Shown: positions 1-7,984 of the stretch, one piece after another | Layout: each line of letters begins with the position of its first letter | Position numbering within the stretch: the stretch's first letter is position 1 | DNA from: Dicyema japonicum | Taxonomy: Eukaryota; Dicyemida; Rhombozoa; Dicyemidae | Reading direction: 5' to 3' | Assembly: GCA_011109175.1 (NCBI GenBank) | Contig: RDEW01000177.1 | Location: forward strand, 1-20,094 | DNA length: 20,094 nucleotides | Notes under the pieces: generated by a model | The model's database searches: none | Told to the model about the DNA's origin: nothing | Seen by the model: only the letters and a program-made list of their open reading frames with translations | Position numbers and translations under genes: made by a program

Positions 1-429
1 AAAATCAAAAATTTTAAAGATATATTCTGACCGTCCAACGGCCGTAATTAGTATTTTTATTAGCTCGTCTCAACATTCATTGTCTTTTTTGTATACAATT
101 TTTTATCAAGGTTTTTAGACATTCAGGGTGCTGTATTCGTGTAATCACTCCGTGGAACATTATCAGGTTGTATCCCCTGTCGTCATCTTTTTAACGGCAT
201 TTTTGAAAATAAAAATTAAAATACGACAAAGAATCTTTGCCAACCACTAAAAAAATATATTTGTTAGTACATTCCAACTGCGTGGATATTCCCCGTCTGA
301 ACTGAGATGGAATCCACTTGAATTGACAGCAGCATTCGCGAATGTTGATTGAACTAGTAAGATTAGGTAACCAACCTTTCGTGAGAAGAGTGTCCGAGAG
401 TTCAAGAGTGTCGAGAGAAAAAAACTTTA
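1..429. other. AT-rich sequence without recognisable gene
   Basis: I see no coding signal, RNA gene or clear repeat in either strand. The right part (about 300-429) may be the decayed upstream part of the LINE-A reverse transcriptase that becomes recognisable after position 460, but I cannot align it to a motif. Confidence 0.5.
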
Positions 430-1890
430 TATAACCTGGTAGGTCATTACAAAAATGGAGATGTATTGTTAAATGATAGAGTAGTCTCAGCCGTCATTAG
501 TTATTTGTCACTGCGGAACTGGGTAGTCTTCTGGGACTCCCACATAAGTAAAAAGCAGATGCGGACAACAATGGTCTCGATCGACATCAACAAGACGTTT
601 GAATCGATACCGATGATACATTTAATTAGAAAAATCTTTGATTCAAAATTTCGGCCTAACTTGAAGCTATGGCTGGCTTTACCTAGAAGAAGTGGGAGAG
701 TTTTCTGTGGCCACCTCAATGACGACTACAAATATTACCAAACAGAGTGCCCCAAGGTTTTCCTTTGTCCCCTATTCTATTCATTTTTTTTCCTCCATGA
801 TCTGTAAGCAGACATTGACAAGGACTTCCTACTGCTTTCTTATGATGATACTAGCATTGCAACAAAAAACAGTTTGACATCAGAAGCAGTTCGACATCAG
901 AAGCGATCTTACTAACACAGAAAAAAGTCGATTGTGTCCACGATAGGTTGAGAGAAAACAATTTCTCCGTATCGACTCCAAAATTAACATGCACTCTATT
1001 CACCTCAGACCGTCGGTCCAAAGAAGGACTTGAAATGTCATTGGACATACTCGTATCTGTCAAAAGAATATTCTCAATCCTGGACTTACAAAAAGCAGCT
1101 TAATTTTACCTACCATGCCAAACAAGTCCTCAAAAGAAGTGCAGAAAATAAATATCACACGGGTTCTTATACAGAAGACCCCAGTAAATATAAATAAAGC
1201 AATCGGAATTATATATCTTCAGACAATCGCACAGGGACCGTGTTACCGTGTTGCCGGCATATTACACTCCCAAAAACACTTTATGTAGATCTAAAGCTTG
1301 TGAAATAAGTCTAAGAAGTGGAGACAATTTAGACGAATTGAGGAAACTATTGTCTCACGATCAAAGAGTTGGAAGAAGTTGGTTCGGAAGATTGACGCAC
1401 GAGTGAAATTATAACTATTACGATTTTAAGCATGTTGCTTATAATAATAATCGCACCGGACATTGAATATGCTTCTGTTGCGAGGAGATAGCGCTATCAG
1501 AGGCCACTATCCACAAACTAAACTTACTGCAATGAAAAACAATACGTATGCTGGGACCAAAGTGTTGAACAAAATTCCTCCCTTGCAGATGGAATCTACA
1601 ACTCGTATATGTGGTTCCGGATTTCTCCGTATTTACGAGGAAGATGGACATCCACACGGCTTCTCACTGTTTCACAGAAAGAAAATCGATTGGCAAAGAA
1701 ATTTCCGTCGCCAATCGCTTCCTCTGCAATAATCAATGAAGACTCTTCTGTTTGCAGTGGGAACAATGGAGACGCATACGCTTTGGATGGCACGTTTGCA
1801 TCCGGGAACTGGGATCACCTAACTAGTTGACAATTCTTTTGTCTTTCTTTCTCTGTGGTCTCGGGGTTAATGAATAATAATAATCAGCTG
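430..1890 (+). pseudogene. LINE-A copy 1: decayed non-LTR retrotransposon, RT core to 3' end
   Basis: This is the remains of a Jockey/CR1-like LINE polyprotein, read by moving between frames. RT motif A is visible at about 568-640 as VSIDINKTFESIP followed by HLIRKIF. A degraded 'GVPQGS-LSP-LF' block is at about 745-800 (CPKVFLCPLFYSFFFLHDL). The catalytic YADD box at about 840 reads SYDDTSIAT, so one Ala codon is missing. The thumb follows with FSVSTPKLTCTLFTSDRR (about 960-1015) and LTYHAKQVLKRSAE (about 1100-1145), and later DIEYASVA (about 1457-1480). The stretch 1560-1830 resembles the basic C-terminal tail of this LINE type, and a short AATAAT run at about 1869-1882 fits a 3' end. Many frameshifts and stops make it non-functional. 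The 5' half with the endonuclease is absent. The clade is inferred; the RT motifs are direct. Confidence 0.85.
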
Positions 1891-2509
1891 ATTAATTAAA
1901 AAGACTGTGACATAAAATATTTATAGAAGCTTATGATAACCGATATTGCTATACGCTCTGCGGAGTTTCCCCGTGCATTGGACATCGAGATTTTCTTCTA
2001 TGCATGGATCAGACGCTAAGGCAAAGAGTCGAGTCACTATAGAATTTACGTTTTGACGATCTGAGTTGGGTACATATACTAGATTCAAAAATTATTATTT
2101 CTGAACAAATTAAAGGCATTGTGTAAATCAAAAAAGTAGAGTCCGTCCTCATTTTCGAAAACGATGCAGCTTGAAAATTATCTTTAACATGTTTCCCTGC
2201 AACAGTCGCGATTGACCGAAACTCTCAACTGTGAAGGATACAAATTGGTTGAATGTTTTCGATCACAAGTTGACAGCAATCTTCGATGAAATTCGGCCAA
2301 AAAAGCTGTCCATAGAATAGGTCACATTCCTCAGTTTTTTCCCTGTACGTATAGATTAACTGAAAGCATCAAGTTTACGAGATAAAAGATTGAGCGACTT
2401 TAATGGCCAGGTATTTTACCTTACAAGATAATCAGTCCCGCTAGATCCTAGGCTATATTAATGATCCTCATCGTCATAAACTAAATATCAGCCAAATTTG
2501 TTGGAGAAT
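1891..2509. other. Sequence without recognisable feature
   Basis: No ORF or known motif was found. The region lies between the LINE-A 3' end and the C-terminal LINE-D fragment. Its right part could be the eroded distal end of LINE-D on the minus strand, but no motif supports that. Confidence 0.4.
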
Positions 2510-2910
2510 ATTTTTTAACACGTGTACGCCCCAAGCCATGGTTCGACCATTAGCGAATGGGATTATTGTTACCCCTTCGGGGCGTTGCCATCGCAAAAAA
2601 ACTAGTGGTGGCCAGCAGAGAAAGTGCATTTTTTAATGTCAAGTAGTGACTTCATGTCGGGGAACAGCAATAAATAAGCTTAAAGGATGATAACCATCGA
2701 TCCAGCATCCACAAGTGCATTTTCATTTAACACAAAATTAAGGTCAAGACGGAGCGAGACAGCTATTCTCACTGCCTCGTCGTCAGAAAGTTGCCAATTT
2801 TACCACATGGATAAACATTCAACCAAACAATTGTTGAATAATTTCTAGTCGTCTTGAAGCTGATTTTCTAGCATCGTATTGCGTTAAAGGAACTCTTTCT
2901 TTTTCAAATT
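2510..2910 (-). pseudogene. LINE-D fragment 1: C-terminal region after the reverse transcriptase
   Basis: Read on the minus strand, about 2680-2785 gives WQLSDDEAVRIAVSLRLDLN followed by LVDAGSM. This resembles the 'LSDEE-RIAV-LRLG ... VD--G-H' block downstream of the RT in LINEs of the 'GGIRPIAVGN' type. Further on, about 2515-2605 reads QRPEGVTIIPFANGRTMAWG, matching a conserved block that in relatives is RPDG-T--PW--GR-L-WD-T. The two acidic positions expected in that block (PD and WD) are PE and WG here. In-frame stops and at least one frameshift separate the two parts. A weak match (SRRLEIIQQLFG, about 2815-2850) may extend it upstream. Family resemblance is from memory of this LINE type; no alignment was run. 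It is clearly inactive. Confidence 0.65.
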
Positions 2911-2914
2911 TTCA

Positions 2915-3762
2915 AAAACATATCTTAATGTGATTTCAAATTAATTTGGTCATTTAGATGATTAAGAGAATGTCCTCCTATACGTCCACGAATCAAGAAA
3001 TAAGAAAAGGGTGCGAGGTCAGAATAAACAATTGCATCCACATTTGGTTGCGAATAATAGTAAGAGTACTAATAGCATCTATTGTCATCAAATGTATATT
3101 TAAAATTACTTTAACGGTTGACCTAATTTTACTGTCAATGAGAAATATGACCTATTTTTTACTATCAAGTAGAAAAGAACATCGGAGGTTGAAAAGCTTT
3201 TAGTCCTGATCGCACAAATTTGCCAAAATCGCACAAAAAAGTTATTTTGTCATCAAACGATTACCTTATTCGATTTTTTAATATTTCACATAAAATCAAA
3301 TCGAGAGAGCGAATGTTGGTCATTCGTTACTTGGAACAATATCATTATTTGATTCTAAAGAAGGCAAAAGATTCTCTTATCATACTCAGGCTAACTACTT
3401 CATACTGCTTTGTGTTAATTTCACGTCTAATCCTCCAAAATTAGACCAATTAAATTACTTTGCAGTACTCTTGTCTGAAAAAAAATAATTTCATTTACCC
3501 TGCAGTACTCTTGTCTAAAAAAGAATTAGCTATCATCATTCTTCTAAAACAAAATCCAGGTCATACGCATATCTTAGTTCCTAGATAAAAGTAGGACAAT
3601 TTTTAGCTCTCAGATTACGAAGAGCAGCTTCCAGATAGACAACAAAAGGATTGGTTATTGTGAGTCAACTTCTGAAGTGTCAATGTGCGTAGCCTCTCTT
3701 CAGATTCACTTAAAATTTTATTTTCGCGCAAATTGACCTGTAATTAAACATTATTTAAAAGG
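2915..3762. other. AT-rich sequence, no recognised gene; one short direct repeat
   Basis: Open frames at 2958-3203 and 3220-3444 (plus strand) resemble no family I know and have the composition expected by chance in AT-rich DNA. The only structure I see is a 16-bp exact direct repeat, TGCAGTACTCTTGTCT, at 3461-3476 and 3501-3516, spaced 40 bp. Confidence 0.5.
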
Positions 3763-3888
3763 TATTAAACTTTTTGACACAATTTTTAAACATTTTGATA
3801 AAGCTACTAAACATTAAGGCAAAGTTATTAGACATTTTTGACAAATTTATTAAATTTTTGGAAAAATTATTAAACAAATCGGAAAACC
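3763..3888 (+). repeat. 21-bp minisatellite, about six degenerate units, reads as heptads
   Basis: Units of 21 bp start at 3763, 3784, 3805, 3826 and 3847, with a sixth partial unit from 3868. The consensus is near TATTAAACATTTTTGACAAA, and neighbouring units differ at several positions. Because 21 bp is seven codons, the plus-strand frame reads as heptads: VLNFLTQ, FLNILIK, LLNIKAK, LLDIFDK, FIKFLEK, LLNKSEN. The open frame runs from about 3759 to a stop at 3954-3956 and has no ATG. It may be a non-coding minisatellite that happens to be open, or a piece of a repeat-rich coiled-coil protein. Confidence 0.7.
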
Positions 3889-4130
3889 ATGTAAATTGTG
3901 TGAATTTAATTATATTATTTTTTAATTTTATTTTTTTAATCCAACACTTTATTTAATAAAATTATAATTAATTATGACGACTGTATTTCATGTAGTAATT
4001 TTTATTTCTTGTGGTTATCGTATATTCATTATTTTGGTATTTAATTTCATAGATGTTCACTTTTCTTGTGTTAAACTTGTCATTCGATATATTAACATCA
4101 CAGAATATATGCCCAAACGAATTAACAGTA
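3889..4130. other. Very AT-rich sequence, nothing recognised
   Basis: The heptad frame continues open to 3953 as a run of hydrophobic codons caused by T-rich sequence, then stops. No other feature is visible. Confidence 0.4.
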
Positions 4131-4417
4131 AGTAGAACAACTCTGTATTAAATATAAATTATTAAGATATTGGATTAATTGTACATTTTCGATAACTGAC
4201 CTACCTGAATTTTATGTAGCTGCATTAATTGTTCAAAATATTGAATTTGAACCTGATGTCAACTTTTCATTATTGGGAATGAAGTTAAAAGCTTTGTAAA
4301 TATCATTAATTATTCATAGTCGATGTGATAATAATGATCAAAGTTTAAAAACTGTAGACAACAAAACATTCCCACCTACCATTAAGGACATGTTACATAT
4401 TTTTTTAAATTTATAGA
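4131..4417 (+). pseudogene. Coding-like tract of unknown origin, broken by one stop
   Basis: One plus-strand frame reads about 57 codons from 4131, including TDLPEFYVAALIVQNIEF and EPDVNFSLLGMKLKAL. It meets a TAA at about 4299, then continues in the same frame for about 38 codons (DNNDQSLKTVDNKTFPP, IKDMLHIFLNL) to a second stop. The residue mix, with D, E, P and Q in otherwise AT-rich DNA, looks more like decayed protein than chance. There is no ATG at the start, and I recognise no family. It could be a transposase remnant or an old host exon. Confidence 0.3.
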
Positions 4418-5193
4418 TATTTTAGTGAATGTAATTCCCTCATATTCATATCGATCGAATTTGCGGAAAATTTATCAATGCTTTTCGAAATGTAGTTTTT
4501 TTGTAATTAATGTAGATCCTTTCCTCGAGGAATAAATGTTATTCAAGTTTTTAAAGTTAGTAGTTACAGAGTTTATTTAAATGAGTATTTTTAATGATAA
4601 TAATATAGTGTTATCGTTTGTATCGATTCATTTGGAAATCCAGAGGCGTATGATATTATATTTAGTATAGATATGAAGCAAAAACTAATAGACAATTAGC
4701 TATCATAGATAATAAATTGTATATGTTAGAAAATAATATATTTAGAAAAAACGGCAGGCCGACAAGTGAATTACGTAATTAATAATGTTATTTCAGTCTG
4801 CAGTGCCAATAAAAACAAGTATAATGTACTTGGAACTTGCGGAGTTCAATTAAACATTTAACTAACTTAATCGTTTAATTTTCTGGGATATAAAATTGGT
4901 GTTAATTAATTCAAATTTATTATGATTTAATTATTATCCTGGTTGGACAACTGAATCACACAGCTATACTTTTGTCTCTAATAAAATAATTTCACTTCAA
5001 AAAACGATTACAGAAGTAATCGACTTTGATAGGTGTTAAAGAACGGACGGTTTTCTTCTGATTTATGCAGAACGGCGTATGCATTATCCTAATTAATCAT
5101 AAGGACTTAAACTACTAGCTTTACTCACACACGATTACTCTCAATGAAGAGGAATATGTTCAAACAGTTGTGAACGATGATGGGAGTATTGAC
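4418..5193. other. AT-rich sequence, nothing firmly recognised
   Basis: Short coding-like strings occur on the plus strand (for example DSFGNPEAYDIIFSIDMK near 4624-4680), but stops are dense and no family is recognised. They may be a continuation of the tract at 4131-4417. Confidence 0.35.
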
Positions 5194-5280
5194 TATATAA
5201 GGAACATCATCATTTTACTTCGAATACTGCAATATAAACCAAAATGGTGACATATAATAAAATATTAAGGCCAGGTGAGT
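5194..5280 (+). promoter_or_regulatory. TATA box, ATG and splice-donor alignment (possible tiny first exon)
   Basis: TATATAAG lies at 5194-5201. About 43-50 bp downstream is an ATG at 5244-5246 in a favourable context (CCAAAATGG). The frame reads ten codons (MVTYNKILRP) and meets a consensus splice donor, CAG|GTGAGT, with the GT at 5275-5276. The order and spacing match a TATA-driven gene with a short first exon, a common arrangement in arthropods. I find no convincing second exon downstream, and a LINE-C fragment follows within 300 bp. Chance in AT-rich DNA is a real alternative. Confidence 0.25.
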
Positions 5281-5539
5281 TAATGCAACTCTCTTTGAAA
5301 GACTCCGAAACTGATCAAAACACTCCTTGAAGACGAGGACTTTATCTTCCCTACCCATAAAGAACACAGTAATACGAAGCATAAAATTAATAAAAATTAA
5401 CCATGCCCCCTTTCTAGACCACCGATTGGGGTAACCCTTATCAAATACTCCAAAATAACACCAAACAAATCTGGATCCTTCTCCACAAGCTTACAGGTAC
5501 AGAGACAGCTTGAATCACACCAAGTTCAACTTGAGAATG
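5281..5539. other. Sequence without recognisable gene
   Basis: No coding signal on the plus strand that continues the putative exon. The right part probably contains the 3' end of the LINE-C fragment that is read leftwards on the minus strand. Confidence 0.4.
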
Positions 5540-5935
5540 AAATGCGCACAACATCTACGCTACGAGCTTGAGCACCCCATTGAAGGTCCGTCTTACACGA
5601 ACCTTGATCTTCCAATTTGTAAAGTGTAGTTCAGCATGCATCTGCCGAATCGTAACTAAAGTGTCGGCCACTTATTCCCAAGAGAGAATGTAGTTGATTT
5701 CTATTAAGGGAGTCGAGCCTTCGTCATCTGTTTTCGAGATACGCCATTTTCCAAAGAAATACTTAATGATCAATTTCACGATAGCCTCATACAATCTTAG
5801 TCGGAGTGATCCAACATTTCAAAAGTTTTTGTATGGTCACCGTAGATTATAATATCCTTCTGGCAATGTCTTCTGAGTCGTTAAAAGGGAGCCAAGTTTT
5901 ATGGCCTTTCTCTAGTTTTCAGTACTGCGTGGTTC
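5540..5935 (-). pseudogene. LINE-C fragment 1: RT thumb and C-terminal region
   Basis: On the minus strand the sequence reads RLRLYEAIVKLIIKYFFGKW (about 5740-5800). After a frameshift it reads RLDSLNRNQLHSLLGI (about 5665-5720), then DSADAC. This is the hallmark of the region just after the reverse transcriptase in many APE-type LINEs, whose relatives read 'RLYEAIVKPIL-YG-GTW ... LDS-HR-QLR-LLGI-WP'. The same block recurs in the better preserved copy at 12425-14122. An upstream piece, KAIKLGSLLTTQKT (about 5870-5915), matches KIGSLLGEA in that copy. At least two frameshifts and several stops are present. It is not functional. Confidence 0.7.
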
Positions 5936-6121
5936 CGTCCTTTTGATATCGACGATATCCGTCTTCAATTGTCATTAATAAAGACCATTTAGCCCGCGGT
6001 CTGGTGCTACCTCCATCGGTCGTCTTGGTGCATCTTTGTTACTTGATACAGTAAATATCACCGCTGTAAACTATTTCCATAATTTCGTTCTAACACACTG
6101 TGTTTGACAGGATTTTTTGTC

Positions 6122-6182
6122 TAACCTCCATTTGAAACACCAAGTGTTCCAAAATAAGAGGTTGTTTTAAAAATAGAGGTTA
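6122..6182. repeat. Imperfect inverted repeat with TA ends, possible transposon terminus
   Basis: TAACCTCCATTT at 6122-6133 is mirrored by AAATAGAGGTTA at 6171-6182, 11 of 12 positions matching. The AACCTCTATTT-like arm resembles ends of pogo-family elements. It lies about 260 bp beyond the end of the pogo-like transposase at 6440-7330, in the position expected of its 3' terminus. The matching 5' end is not visible; an N at 7431 interrupts the expected region. Confidence 0.35.
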
Positions 6183-6439
6183 CTCGAAAAATCGTACAAA
6201 AATTTTTCATTATTGAGTCATAACTATAATTAGTTGATTAAATCCTTAGATTTTAACGGAAAAGTAACATTGTTTAAAGTAATCAGTAATCTTTTGTCCA
6301 TAACCATATTAAATAAATAAATTAAATTAACCATATTTAAATTTTAAATTGCGCATGAATATTTTTCTAAAATCATAAAAACCTTTACGACAATCTGGCA
6401 AATATTTAAATGTTTTCCTCAACTTTATTTATGTTATCA
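6183..6439. other. AT-rich sequence between possible terminus and transposase
   Basis: No coding motif. It probably represents the 3' untranslated part of the pogo-like element encoded on the minus strand. Confidence 0.4.
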
Positions 6440-7330
6440 ATGGTTATAGTTGCATATTCTGCCTCAATTTCATTATAAATTTTTGCTCTAACTCAGCGTC
6501 ATTTTCTTCTTAAACATATTCGATAGCTTTTTCAATTTTTTTATTGAAGAGACCATTAAGATCTTCGGATTGGAGTTCGCTAAACACTTTTTCCAAACAA
6601 TTAATAATAATTTCTGATGAAACCTTTTTCCATGCATCAGAAATCAATAATAGCACTTGAAATAAATTTATTTTTTTTAGGGACTCAATAAAAAATTGTT
6701 GATCGTCACTGAAACATTAAAAATCTATTAAAGATGTAGAATAGTGGTCCTTGACAGATTTGATAATTCCATATTTCAGTGGCTGAAATATAGGGGTTGT
6801 ATTTTTTGGTAGGAAAAATAATTCTGTTAGAGAATTCCAGAATATTGTGGGGCTCAGCATTGTCCAATAGCAGAATAATTTTCAGATTTTGTGATAAAAA
6901 ATGTTCAATAATCCTATGAAGCCAACATCTATCCACATCTTTTGTCATCCATGCATTTTTGGATGAAGAATAGACAACATTATGGTTTGACGGGAGAAAA
7001 TTCTGAAGCATCTTGGATTACGAAACTTTCCAATAATTAAAGGGTCTAAATTTTCTCCTGTATAGCTGCAGCAGAGCTAGACAGTTACTTTTTCTTTGCT
7101 CTGCTTGAAACCAAATGATTTTTCATTGTGTTGAATAAAAGATTTTTTTGGACTACGTCTGATAAAAAGACACGTTTCGTCGCAATTTAAAATGTTTTTT
7201 TTCCATATTCGTCAATTTTGACATTAAATTCAATTAAAAACTCATCAATCATAGAACTGTCACTTGAAACTTTTTCTCCAGACAAAGTTTTACTTAAATT
7301 CATGTCTTAATTTGATTTTTTAGCCATCTG
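6440..7330 (-). pseudogene. Pogo/Tigger-like transposase, DDE domain, broken
   Basis: Cut-and-paste transposase of the pogo/Tigger type (CENP-B related), read through frameshifts on the minus strand. It starts with LSKTLSGEKVSSDSS (about 7240-7305), the linker that follows the CENP-B helix-turn-helix. The first catalytic Asp is in ILNCDETCLFIRR (GAC at 7179-7181), the second in ILLLDNAEPHNI (GAC at 6862-6864). The third, normally Asp in 'QPLDQGII', is Lys here: QPLKYGIIKSVKDHY (AAA at 6774-6776). The C-terminal part DAWKKVSSEIIINCLEKVF (about 6590-6650) fits the usual tail. The DNA-binding N-terminus is missing. An in-frame TAG after KEKVTV, further stops and frameshifts, and the lost third Asp show it is dead. 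Confidence 0.85.
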
Positions 7331-7431
7331 TATGAAGCCTAAAAAAGTTGAAGTAAGATTCTAGATGCGACTTTCAGTCCTAATAAAATGATTTTAGGAA
7401 TTACAATAATACCGATTTTTTGGATTAAAGG
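7331..7431. other. Junction ending in a single N
   Basis: Short stretch between the pogo-like transposase and a LINE-A fragment. The N at 7431 interrupts what should be the upstream part of the transposase. Immediately right of the N the sequence is LINE-A, so the join may be an assembly gap rather than a true breakpoint. Confidence 0.5.
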
Positions 7432-7802
7432 TNCGGCGACGCGGAAACACGGTCCATGTGCGATTGTCATAAGATATATAATTCCGATTGCTTCATTTAT
7501 ATTTACTGGGGTCTCTAGATAAGAGCACGTGTGACATTTATTTTCTCCACTCCATTGGTGAGGACTTGTTTGGCATGGTAAGTAAGCTCCTGTTGTAATT
7601 CATTTCCAGGATTGAGGGTTTTTCTTTGACCGGTGAAGAATTCTGGTCCTTTTTTTGGACCGACGGTCGGAGGTGAATAGAGTTCATGTTGATTTTGGAG
7701 CCGATACCGAGTGATGGTTAGCTATCAACCTATCATGGACACAATCCACTTTCTTCTGTGCGAGTGAGACTGCTTCTGATGTCGAACTACTTCTTGTTGC
7801 AA
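7432..7802 (-). pseudogene. LINE-A copy 2: RT palm/thumb fragment, opposite orientation
   Basis: The minus strand matches LINE-A copy 1 (about 860-1255) at the nucleotide level over roughly 370 bp, with small indels. It reads TSEAVSLAQKKVDCVHDRL, then HHSVSAPKST, TLFTSDRRSKKG and LTYHAKQVLTNGVEKINVT. These correspond to the region just after the YADD box of an RT and into the thumb. In places it is better preserved than copy 1, for example DCVHDRL where copy 1 is frameshifted. It is cut on one side by the N at 7431 and on the other by a tandem duplication at 7803. It contains stops and frameshifts and is inactive. Confidence 0.85.
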
Positions 7803-7972
7803 TATAAAAAACAAATTATTATTTTACTATCTTAAAAGATTAATTCTAATTAAAATGTTCTCTATCCAATTCGTTTTCTCTTCGAGTTATAAAAAACAAA
7901 TTATTATTTTACTATCTTAAAAGATTAATTCTAATTAAAATGTACTCTATCCAATTCGTTTTCTTTTCGAGT
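7803..7972. repeat. 85-bp tandem duplication, two copies
   Basis: Copy 1 is 7803-7887 and copy 2 is 7888-7972. Both begin TATAAAAAACAAATTATT. I count two mismatches (TGTTCT/TGTACT and TCTCTT/TCTTTT). The array lies directly after the LINE-B 3' coding end on the minus strand and abuts the LINE-A fragment. It may be the LINE-B 3' tail duplicated in place. Confidence 0.9.
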
Positions 7973-7984
7973 AAACCCAGTTGT

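Noticed and set aside
2521-2590. GGTTCGACC as a tRNA B-box and CGCCCC/GGGGCG as an RNA hairpin
   Set aside because: The same bases encode the conserved LINE-D block on the minus strand (ANGRTMAWG), which explains them better.
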